Assembly: GCA_033127725.1 (NCBI GenBank)
Contig: AP026798.1
Coordinates: forward strand, 248,001-312,000
Source: Bombiscardovia nodaiensis
GTDB lineage: Bacteria; Actinomycetota; Actinomycetes; Actinomycetales; Bifidobacteriaceae
Direction of reading: 5' to 3'
Length of the DNA: 64,000 nt
A program made the position numbers and the translations under genes. A model generated the notes under the pieces. The model was not told the DNA's origin, did no database searches, and saw only the letters and a list, made by a program, of their open reading frames with translations. Position 1 is the first letter of the stretch; each line of letters begins with the position of its first letter. Shown here in pieces: positions 54,833 through 62,170 of this stretch.

Positions 54833-55210
54833 TTACTGCTGAGCCGATTCTAGCGACTCTAGGAGTACGGTGAGTGCCCGTTTAACGCCCGGCCCACCCA
54901 GCTGGGAGATGGTCTCCAACATCTCAGGGGTAGCGCGCGGGTTGGCAGCCAGCCAGCGGCGCAGTTCGGGCACATGCTGGGCAATATGCCAGAGCACCTC
55001 CGGGTCCGTTTCGGGGTCACAAGCTAGGGCAGGAGTCAGCAGGAGTGGCGGCGCAGGAGGCGGTATGCGCGCTTGGCCAAGCTGGCGGTCGGCGGGTGTG
55101 GCGGTCGAACTCCGGGCTGATTCCTGCGCCTGTAAATGCTTGAGTTTGTCAACTACTTGCCGCTGGTGACGCTGCCAGGGCAGGCGGATTGAGCGGTGTG
55201 TGTGGCCCAT
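54833..55210 (-). CDS. Variant leucine-rich-repeat (LRV-like) small protein
   Basis: The protein has 125 residues. Its C-terminal half (DPETDPEVLWHIAQHVPEL, then LRRWLAANPRATPEMLETI) matches the helical LRV-type repeats often seen at the ends of actinobacterial hypothetical proteins. The N-terminal part is basic and Pro/Gln-rich, without a known domain. The start overlaps the stop of the upstream gene (TGATG), so the two are probably cotranslated. No function can be assigned. Confidence 0.6.
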   Translation of the reverse strand: MGHTHRSIRLPWQRHQRQVVDKLKHLQAQESARSSTATPADRQLGQARIPPPAPPLLLTPALACDPETDPEVLWHIAQHVPELRRWLAANPRATPEMLETISQLGGPGVKRALTVLLESLESAQQ

Positions 55211-56046
55211 CACAGTATCTGCTTCAAGATGTTGAAGGTTTCAATGCCGGTGGAGTGGCCCGGCCAGCGCGGGTTAGCTTCGAGCAAATCCAAGCAGGAT
55301 CGGCAGGAGACTTGGTAGCTCTCCATGAGCGTGTGGATGCTGGCGAGCTTACCCGAGCTGTCTTCGCTCGTTTCTTCGCAGGCCAGGTCACAGGCGGTGC
55401 GCATGGGGGAGGTGGTCCACAGCTGGCCCAGTTTCATCAGGTGCTCGGAGGGCAGGCGGCGGTTGTGGACGCGCAGGGAGTGGCTGTAGACCAGGCTGCG
55501 GTAGTGGGAGTTGGAAACGATATCGAGGCTTTCGGGGAAGGAGCCGCCCGTCCACACCCAGTCGGCCAGATTGTTGCAGGCCGCCGCTCCGTAAGGCAGC
55601 AGGGGGGCGACGACAGAGGCTCGGCCGAAGATGCCGGTGGCTCGCTCGGTCAAATACGAGCAGGTGGCGTCCAAGGGCTGGACGAGCCGGTGCTCAATCA
55701 ATAGGCGCATACTGCCGGGGCCGGGCAGCATGGAGAGCTGGATGAGGTCGGGGAGGGGGTCGTACGCGGGCGCCGAATCTCTGCGGTGGGCGGGGCTTTC
55801 GGGGCGGTGGGAGCTGACCGTGGCGGCACTTGCGGGAGGCGGGTAGTCTAGCAGGGCCGATTGGTTGAAGTGGGCCAAGCTGGGCGGGCCGGTCTGCTGA
55901 CTCGGGGCCCGGTCGCGGCCAGCGGGTCGGCTGCTCACTGGCGAAGACCGGCGGACTCTGGGGCGTTCCAAGACGGCGGTTGTAAGGCCGGCTTGCTGCT
56001 CCAAAGTTGGTTGTTCGTACAGGCTGCTCTGCTTGCTCTCGGTCAT
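55210..56046 (-). CDS. AbiEi-like protein of unknown function
   Basis: The protein has about 278 residues. The first 95 residues are Ser/Pro/Arg-rich and probably disordered. The rest resembles the actinobacterial AbiEi-antitoxin-like/DUF559-related proteins: VAPLLPYGAAACNNLADWVW, then SHSLRVHNRRLPSEHL, then TTSPMRTACDLACE, which mirrors the usual TSPxRTxxDLA motif. No nuclease domain follows. No ribosome-binding site is evident before the ATG at 56046. It forms a two-gene unit with the overlapping LRV-like gene. Confidence 0.5.
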   Translation of the reverse strand: MTESKQSSLYEQPTLEQQAGLTTAVLERPRVRRSSPVSSRPAGRDRAPSQQTGPPSLAHFNQSALLDYPPPASAATVSSHRPESPAHRRDSAPAYDPLPDLIQLSMLPGPGSMRLLIEHRLVQPLDATCSYLTERATGIFGRASVVAPLLPYGAAACNNLADWVWTGGSFPESLDIVSNSHYRSLVYSHSLRVHNRRLPSEHLMKLGQLWTTSPMRTACDLACEETSEDSSGKLASIHTLMESYQVSCRSCLDLLEANPRWPGHSTGIETFNILKQIL

Positions 56047-56100
56047 GTCTTGAGCGTAGATGAGTCCTGACGCGCTACCAAACACTACTTACCTGCCAGG

Positions 56101-56284
56101 TGGGTAAGTGGATGCGGCCGGTAGCTTTTAGTCTCACGGTGGGTAAGTGTGTGCAGGCAGATGTGCTGTGTCCCCTGCTTCCCGGTCGAGAGGTGGATGA
56201 GTGAGCGCGGTCTGGCTCTGAATGTGGATAAGTGCTATGTGGATAAGTGCATACAGGGGCAGTGTGGTCTGGAAGTGTGCATAA
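56101..56284 (-). promoter_or_regulatory. Cluster of DnaA-box-like sites
   Basis: The intergenic region before metG has two perfect TTATCCACA boxes on the minus strand (56223-56231 and 56238-56246), 6 bases apart. A TTATGCACA box, which fits TTATNCACA, lies at 56276-56284. Degenerate TTACCCAC-type copies lie at 56101-56107 and 56140-56146. All point the same way. No other function for the repeats is obvious. Confidence 0.6.
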
Positions 56285-56348
56285 GCCTGGGTAAATGCAA
56301 GTTTCACGCCAATTGCCCTTGTACCCTAGGGCCGATAATCTAAAGAGC

Positions 56349-58229
56349 ATGAGCAAAATTCTTGTATCCGTCGCCTGGCCCTACGCAAATGGGCCCCGTC
56401 ATATCGGCCATGTAGCAGGCTTTGGCGTCCCCTCCGATGTGTACGCGCGCTACCAGCGTATGAAGGGCAACGACGTGCTCATGGTTTCCGGCACTGACGA
56501 GCACGGCACCCCCATTTTGGTGGAGGCCGAGGCAGAGGGCATAGGCCCGCAAGAGATTGCCGACCGCTACAACCGCGTTATCGTAAACGACCTGTGCAAG
56601 CTAGGCTTGTCATACGACCTCTTTACGCGCACCACCACTGGCAACCACGAGCAGGTGGTTCAGGAGCTCTTCAAGCAGTGCTTGGAGAATGGCTACATTT
56701 ATAAGGGCACGCAAAAGGTGGCGATTTCGCCCTCCACCGGCCGCACCCTGCCCGACCGCTACATTGAGGGCACCTGCCCGATTTGCGGCTACGACGGTGC
56801 CCGCGGTGACCAGTGCGACAACTGCGGCAACGAGTTGGACCCCGACGAGCTGCTCAACCCGCGCTCCAAGATTAACGGCGAAACCCCGCGCTTTGAGGAG
56901 ACCGAGCACTTCTTCTTGGACTTGCCGGCGCTAGCCGAGGTCAACGAAGCCTGGCTCAAAACCCGCCAGGGCTGGCGGACCAACGTGCTGAACTTTTCTC
57001 TAGGCCTCTTTAGGGAAGTCAAGCCCCGCGCCATTACGCGCGATATTGATTGGGGCATTCCTGTGCCGGTCGAGGGCTGGATTGACAACCCCAATAAGAA
57101 GCTCTACGTGTGGTTTGATGCCGTGATTGGCTACTTGTCGGCTTCCATTGAGTGGGCCCGCAGGCAGGGCAATCCCGAGGCCTGGCGCGAGTGGTGGAAC
57201 CAGCCGGATTCGCTGGGCTACTACTTTATGGGCAAGGACAACATCACCTTCCACTCCCAGATTTGGCCTTCCGAGCTCTTGGCCTACAACGGCGAAGGTT
57301 CCAAGGGAGGCGAGCCGGGTTCCTTCGGCAAGCTGAACCTGCCCGAGCAGGTGGTGGCTAGCGAGTTCATGACCATGGAGGGCAAGAAATTCTCCTCCTC
57401 GCGCGGCATTGTCATCTATGTGAAGGACATTCTGGCGCGCTACCAGGTGGATGCGGTGCGCTACTACATTTCCGTGGCGGGCCCCGAGTCTTCCGACGCC
57501 GACTTCACCTGGGCGGAGTTTGTGCGCCACAACAACGAAGAGCTGGCCTCGGCTTGGGGGAACTTGGTCAACCGTGTGGCCAACCTGCTCTACAAGAACT
57601 TCGGCCAGATTCCGCCGGTCAACGAAGCCAAGCTCGACGAGCGAGACAGGGCCCTGCTTGAGGAGTCCCGCGCGGCCTTCGAAAAGGTAGGCTCGCTCAT
57701 TGACCGCCAGCGGCAGAAGGCGGCCCTCGGTGAGGCGATGACCTTAGTGGGCGACATCAACAAGTACATCTCAGCCGTTGAGCCTTGGAAGATTAAGGAC
57801 GACCCTGAGCGCCTGGCCGCAGTGCTGGTGACGGCCGCCCAGGCGGTTTCGGACGCCAATCACCTGCTGGCCCCCTTCCTGCCTCACTCGGCTCAGCAGG
57901 TCTGGGAGGCTCTCGGTGGCAAGGGCACGTTCTCCCCCCTGCCGCGCATTGAGGAAGTGCACGACCTAGACAAACCGGACTTTGCTTATCCGATTATTAC
58001 CGGCGACTACAAGCTGGGCGAGACGGTCCACCCCTGGCGGAGCGAACCCTTGGAAACTGGGGCCACGATTGCCAAGCCGGAGCCTATTTTTGCCAAGATT
58101 CCCAAGGAAGCTGTGCAGGAGGAGCTGGACCGCTTCCAGGCCCAGCTGGACGAGCGCAAGGCCAAGGCTCAGGCCCGGTTTGAGGCTGAGCAGGCTAAGT
58201 TGCAGGCCAAGGCTGAGGCCGAGCAGTAA
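56349..58229 (+). CDS. metG: Methionyl-tRNA synthetase
   Basis: This 626-residue class I synthetase attaches Met to its tRNA. The HIGH motif appears as PRHIGH near residue 18. The zinc knuckle is [17 protein letters not shown] near 145-161. The KMSKS loop is KFSSSR near 347. The catalytic domain carries [15 protein letters not shown]. The C-terminus ends in an Ala/Glu/Lys-rich, probably helical tail without a tRNA-binding EMAP domain. The ATG at 56349 is chosen because the homology starts there. It is monocistronic, with a terminator about 200 bases downstream. Confidence 0.96.
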   Translation: MSKILVSVAWPYANGPRHIGHVAGFGVPSDVYARYQRMKGNDVLMVSGTDEHGTPILVEAEAEGIGPQEIADRYNRVIVNDLCKLGLSYDLFTRTTTGNHEQVVQELFKQCLENGYIYKGTQKVAISPSTGRTLPDRYIEGTCPICGYDGARGDQCDNCGNELDPDELLNPRSKINGETPRFEETEHFFLDLPALAEVNEAWLKTRQGWRTNVLNFSLGLFREVKPRAITRDIDWGIPVPVEGWIDNPNKKLYVWFDAVIGYLSASIEWARRQGNPEAWREWWNQPDSLGYYFMGKDNITFHSQIWPSELLAYNGEGSKGGEPGSFGKLNLPEQVVASEFMTMEGKKFSSSRGIVIYVKDILARYQVDAVRYYISVAGPESSDADFTWAEFVRHNNEELASAWGNLVNRVANLLYKNFGQIPPVNEAKLDERDRALLEESRAAFEKVGSLIDRQRQKAALGEAMTLVGDINKYISAVEPWKIKDDPERLAAVLVTAAQAVSDANHLLAPFLPHSAQQVWEALGGKGTFSPLPRIEEVHDLDKPDFAYPIITGDYKLGETVHPWRSEPLETGATIAKPEPIFAKIPKEAVQEELDRFQAQLDERKAKAQARFEAEQAKLQAKAEAEQ

Positions 58230-58427
58230 GCCTGCGGATCTGGTCAGGCTCTGGCCAGCCGCAAGTTGTCTTCCTTCACAAGGCTGATACACAATTGTGA
58301 GGAAACGTTGAGCTTGTTCCATCATCTTGCCCAGAAAGGCCTGCTTATATAGTAGTTACCGGCCGATGGTACATGACTGGCGAGGTTGATAAAACCTCAT
58401 AACTGAACCTTCTTCTCTCTTCTCTCG

Positions 58428-58461
58428 AGCCCGGCGGATCCCCCCGCTGGGCTTTCTTCTT
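58428..58461 (+). terminator. Rho-independent terminator downstream of metG
   Basis: AGCCCGGCGG (58428-58437) pairs with CCGCTGGGCT (58444-58453), with one G-T pair, followed by TTCTTCTTG. The 520-base gap between metG and the next gene (58230-58750) also holds a small GAGGTT/AACCTC hairpin (58382-58398) and no gene I can support. Confidence 0.65.
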
Positions 58462-58632
58462 GCTCTGACCCCGTGAATAGCGCTCTGGCCGCGCTAGGTG
58501 CCCGCCGAGTTGGCCCTGTGCAGGGCCTCCAAGTTCGAAGTAAGTTCTGCCTTGGAGCTGTAGTGCGAAGCGAACAGTCAGCTCCTTTCTGGCTTGAGAG
58601 TAGGGGCTTGAATCTCAATGAAGAGAATATAG

Positions 58633-58668
58633 TAAGCGCTTGCGTAAATCTCATTATCGGCTATACTA
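58633..58668 (+). promoter_or_regulatory. Promoter with LacI-type operator for the alpha-glucoside importer
   Basis: TTGCGT (58641-58646) and TATACT (58663-58668) are 16 bases apart. The near-palindrome GTAAGCGCTTGC (58633-58644), with the AAGCGCTT core of LacI-family operators, covers the -35. Repression by a LacI-type regulator is likely. Confidence 0.65.
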
Positions 58669-58750
58669 GGAAGTACGCAGCGGCGCGTGAATATTACAAA
58701 TTACAGGGATGAACAACTTCCTCGACAGAGCACAATGAAGTGGGGTATTT

Positions 58751-60124
58751 ATGAAGTACATATCGGTAATGAAAGGCTGTGCCGCGCTGATTAGTGTGGC
58801 AACGCTGGTTGGGCTAGCTGGATGTGGCAGCAGCTCAAACAATGAAAGTAAGAGCACGGGCGCTGAATGCGCTCCCTACAAGGTATACGGAGATTTAAAG
58901 GGGAAGAAAATCACCGTGTACACCCCGTGGATTGATCAAGAGGGTGATGCGACTGTCAAAGCATTCAGCCAGTTTGAATCATGCACAGGTGCGAAAGTTG
59001 AGCATGAAGGTTCCAGAGATATGGCTGCTCAGCTACCAGTCCGAGTCAAGTCGGGTTCCGCTCCCGACGTGGCAGCATTGTCGCAGCCTGGTTTCGTGAA
59101 AGACATGGTAAAAACTGGTAAAGTCAAGGCTTTGCCCAAAGAGGCCTTGGCCAATGTGACGAAATACTATTCCCAGGATTGGCAAGATTATGCCAGTGTG
59201 GATGGCAAAATCGTCTCCATTCCCATGGATGCCAATGCAAAATCCTTCATCTGGTACTCGCCCAAGAAATTCAAGGAAAAAGGATACGAAGTTCCTAAAA
59301 CTTGGGATGAGATGCTGGCTTTGACCAAGAAAATTGCGCAAGACAACAAATCCAACAGTGATGTAAAGCCTTGGTCGGTGGGCTTGGAAGGGGGAGCATC
59401 TTCTGGCTGGCCCGGCACGGATTGGCTTGAAGACGCGGTACTGCGCTTCACAGACGAAGATACCTACAACCAGTGGGTGAACCACGAGATCCCCTTCAAC
59501 GATCCTAAAATTGAGAAGGCTTTTGAAAAAGTCGGCGAAATTCTCAAGAACCCTGACTATGTCAACGGCGGCTTTGGCGATGTTAAGTCAATCGCTTCGA
59601 CCGCTTGGCAGGATGCGGGCAATCCTCTGGTGGAGGGGAAGAGCTACCTGATGCACATGGCGCTCTTCTACCAGAGCAACTTTGAGAGCAACAATCCCGA
59701 TATTAAGGTCGCTCCTGACGGCGATGCCTGGGCTTTTGCCATGCCAGGTCAGTCGGCGGATAAGAAGGAGATGCTCGGTGGTGGCGACTTTGCTATCGCT
59801 TTTGCCGATCGCCCAGAGGTGCAACAATTCATGGCCTACATCTCTTCGCCAACGTTTGCCAACGCGCGCGCAAAGGCCATGTCCGGCTGGATTACAGCCA
59901 ATACTGGGCTCGATAAAAAGAACCTCAAGCCCATCGATCAACTGGCGTACACGTCTCTGACCGACAAGAGCACCACCTTCCGCTTCGATGGATCTGACCT
60001 CATGGTAGCCGAGGTTGGCACTGGCTCCTTCTTCAAGCAGATGATTGCTTACTTTGCGCAAAACAAGTCCGAAAAAGAAGTACTCGATGCTATTGAGCAG
60101 TCTTGGCCGACTGACAAGAAGTAG
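58751..60124 (+). CDS. Alpha-glucoside-binding lipoprotein of an ABC importer
   Basis: This 457-residue lipoprotein has the lipobox LAGC. The mature domain has the sugar-binding-protein signature KKITVYTPWIDQEGDATVKAF, followed by PDVAALSQPGFVKDM. The length and pattern resemble AglE-type alpha-glucoside binding proteins. The ribosome-binding site is weak. It starts a unit with two permeases and a GH65 phosphorylase, which suggests maltose, trehalose, kojibiose or nigerose as ligand. Confidence 0.87.
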   Translation: MKYISVMKGCAALISVATLVGLAGCGSSSNNESKSTGAECAPYKVYGDLKGKKITVYTPWIDQEGDATVKAFSQFESCTGAKVEHEGSRDMAAQLPVRVKSGSAPDVAALSQPGFVKDMVKTGKVKALPKEALANVTKYYSQDWQDYASVDGKIVSIPMDANAKSFIWYSPKKFKEKGYEVPKTWDEMLALTKKIAQDNKSNSDVKPWSVGLEGGASSGWPGTDWLEDAVLRFTDEDTYNQWVNHEIPFNDPKIEKAFEKVGEILKNPDYVNGGFGDVKSIASTAWQDAGNPLVEGKSYLMHMALFYQSNFESNNPDIKVAPDGDAWAFAMPGQSADKKEMLGGGDFAIAFADRPEVQQFMAYISSPTFANARAKAMSGWITANTGLDKKNLKPIDQLAYTSLTDKSTTFRFDGSDLMVAEVGTGSFFKQMIAYFAQNKSEKEVLDAIEQSWPTDKK

Positions 60125-60207
60125 CCCGCAGCAGGGTGAGCCCCCTCGCCGCTTGCACTAGCGGCAGCAAGTCAGGGCTCATTTCGCCCGCGAACAGTTG
60201 CTTCGAC

Positions 60208-60235
60208 GGGAGCCACCTGCAGGTGGGTGGCTCCC
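60208..60235 (+). promoter_or_regulatory. Intercistronic hairpin after the binding-protein gene
   Basis: GGGAGCCACC (60208-60217) and GGTGGCTCCC (60226-60235) form a perfect 10-bp stem with an 8-base loop and no T-run. Such hairpins between the binding-protein and permease genes usually protect the upstream mRNA and lower permease output. Confidence 0.6.
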
Positions 60236-60278
60236 AGATACACGCTGAACTGCCTTTTGCGGTAAGAAAGGTCTCCTC

Positions 60279-61271
60279 ATGAGCTTTGATACTTTCCTGC
60301 ACCCAGATACCAATGTAGACAAGCTGCTGGCAATGGCTCTCGCCGTCCTGCTCTTCGTTGGCATTATGGCGCTGGTGCTTTTTCTCACGAACCTGCCCAA
60401 GCACATGCCTTCGTGGGGCGTGGCGCTGATGTTTCTGCTGCCAGCAGTGGCGCTCATGTGTTTTGGGTTGGTCTATCCTCTCATCGTAACCGTGCGCGAT
60501 TCCTTCTACGGCCGTGACGGCTCGCAAGGGGTTGGCCTGGCCAACTACGCAAAAATTTTCTCTGACCCCCAGTTCCTTGCTGTGCTGCTCAACACCATAT
60601 TGTGGACGCTCTTCGTTCCCCTCTTTGCTACCGGCATTGGTCTGCTCTATGCCGTTTTAGTTGACCGAACGCGATTTGAAAAACTGGCAAAATCGCTGGT
60701 TTTTCTGCCTATGGCCATCTCCATGGTGGGTGCTTCGATTATTTGGAAGTTTGTGTACGACCAAAAAGTTGGCTTACTTTCCGCTATATACTTGGGTTTT
60801 GCCCACCTCTTTGGCAACAGCAAAGCCGTCGCACCTCAGTGGCTGATGGGCGCGCCAGCCAACACTTTTCTGCTCATCTTGGTGATGATTTGGATTGAGG
60901 CCGGTTATGCCATGACCGTGCTGTCAGCCGCCATTAAGGCTGTGCCGGAAGATTTAGTGGAGGCAGGGCGCTTGGACGGCGTCAATGCCCGCCAGCAATT
61001 CGTGTACCTGACTATCCCCATGATCCGGCCCACCATCGTTGTGGTCTTCACCACGGTGGCTATGGCAGGGCTCAAATCCTTCGATATCGTTCGCACGATG
61101 ACCGCCGGTAATTACGGTACTTCTGTGATCGCCAACGAGTTCTACACGCAGTCTTTCCAATATCAGAACACGGGCTTGGGCGCTTCTCTCGCAGTCATTA
61201 TGTTCATTGTGGTCGTTCCGCTCATTGTGTTTAACGTCTACCAAATGAAAAAGTCTCAGGAGGTTCGATGA
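60279..61271 (+). CDS. Alpha-glucoside ABC permease (MalF-like)
   Basis: This 330-residue permease has about eight transmembrane helices, including two extra N-terminal ones before the usual six. The EAA loop is EDLVEAGRLDGVNARQQF. An AAAGG site precedes the ATG. It ends with ATGA overlapping the second permease, so the two are translationally coupled. Confidence 0.92.
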   Translation: MSFDTFLHPDTNVDKLLAMALAVLLFVGIMALVLFLTNLPKHMPSWGVALMFLLPAVALMCFGLVYPLIVTVRDSFYGRDGSQGVGLANYAKIFSDPQFLAVLLNTILWTLFVPLFATGIGLLYAVLVDRTRFEKLAKSLVFLPMAISMVGASIIWKFVYDQKVGLLSAIYLGFAHLFGNSKAVAPQWLMGAPANTFLLILVMIWIEAGYAMTVLSAAIKAVPEDLVEAGRLDGVNARQQFVYLTIPMIRPTIVVVFTTVAMAGLKSFDIVRTMTAGNYGTSVIANEFYTQSFQYQNTGLGASLAVIMFIVVVPLIVFNVYQMKKSQEVR

Positions 61272-62161
61272 GTAGGAAATTAACGCGGCATGAAAAAGCG
61301 CTCATCCGCACCAAAAATAAGCTCTCTTCGCCCTGGACTTCGCTCATAGCTATTGTCATCGCGCTCCTGTGGACTGTGCCCACGGTTGGGCTCTTGGTGA
61401 CCAGCTTCCGCCAGAATCGTATGGCTATCTCTTCGAGCGGCTGGTGGACCAGTTTTGCGCCCTCTAACTGGAAGGATTTTGGCCTGGGCAACTACAAGAC
61501 GGTCTTGGGCGGCGGCTACAACCTAGGCTCCTACTTTGTCAACTCGTTCGTTATCACCATTCCTGGCGTGCTCATTCCCATCACACTGGCTCTGCTGGCT
61601 GCGTATGCCTTCGCTTGGTGCAAGTTCCCGGGGCGAAACATCCTCTTCGTGGCGGTGTTTGCCCTGCAGGTCGTGCCCATTCAGGTGACGATGATTCCCC
61701 TGCTCTCCCAGTACGTCAAGTGGGGGCTGAACAACACATTCTGGGTGCTGTGGCTATCTCACACGATGTTTGGCCTGCCCCTGGCCATCTTTCTCCTGCA
61801 CAATTTTATGGTGGACATACCCGAGGAATTGATTGAGGCGGCCAAGGTTGACGGTGCCGGGCATGTGCAGATTTTCCTCAAAATAGTGTTGCCGCTCATG
61901 GTGCCTGCTATCGCGTCGTTCGCCATATTCCAGTTCTTGTGGGTGTGGAACGACCTCCTGGTGGCCCTGGCTTTTGCGGGCAATACTCCGGCAACGGCCC
62001 CGCTGACTTCGCGCCTGTCCGACATGGTCGGTTCACGGGGATCGGCCTGGTACTTACTGGCCCCAGGAGCGTTTATTGCCATGGTTGTTCCCGTTGCTGT
62101 CTTCCTGCTGCTCCAGCGCTACTTTGTGCGCGGGATGCTAGCTGGATCCGTGAAAGGTTAA
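61268..62161 (+). CDS. Alpha-glucoside ABC permease (MalG-like)
   Basis: This 297-residue permease has six transmembrane helices. The EAA loop is EELIEAAKVDGAGHVQIF, and the C-terminus is YFVRGMLAGSVKG. It overlaps the preceding permease by four bases behind AGGAGG. No ATPase gene follows; the gene 10 bases downstream is the phosphorylase fusion. Confidence 0.93.
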   Translation: MSRKLTRHEKALIRTKNKLSSPWTSLIAIVIALLWTVPTVGLLVTSFRQNRMAISSSGWWTSFAPSNWKDFGLGNYKTVLGGGYNLGSYFVNSFVITIPGVLIPITLALLAAYAFAWCKFPGRNILFVAVFALQVVPIQVTMIPLLSQYVKWGLNNTFWVLWLSHTMFGLPLAIFLLHNFMVDIPEELIEAAKVDGAGHVQIFLKIVLPLMVPAIASFAIFQFLWVWNDLLVALAFAGNTPATAPLTSRLSDMVGSRGSAWYLLAPGAFIAMVVPVAVFLLLQRYFVRGMLAGSVKG

Positions 62162-62170
62162 GTGCTACTC

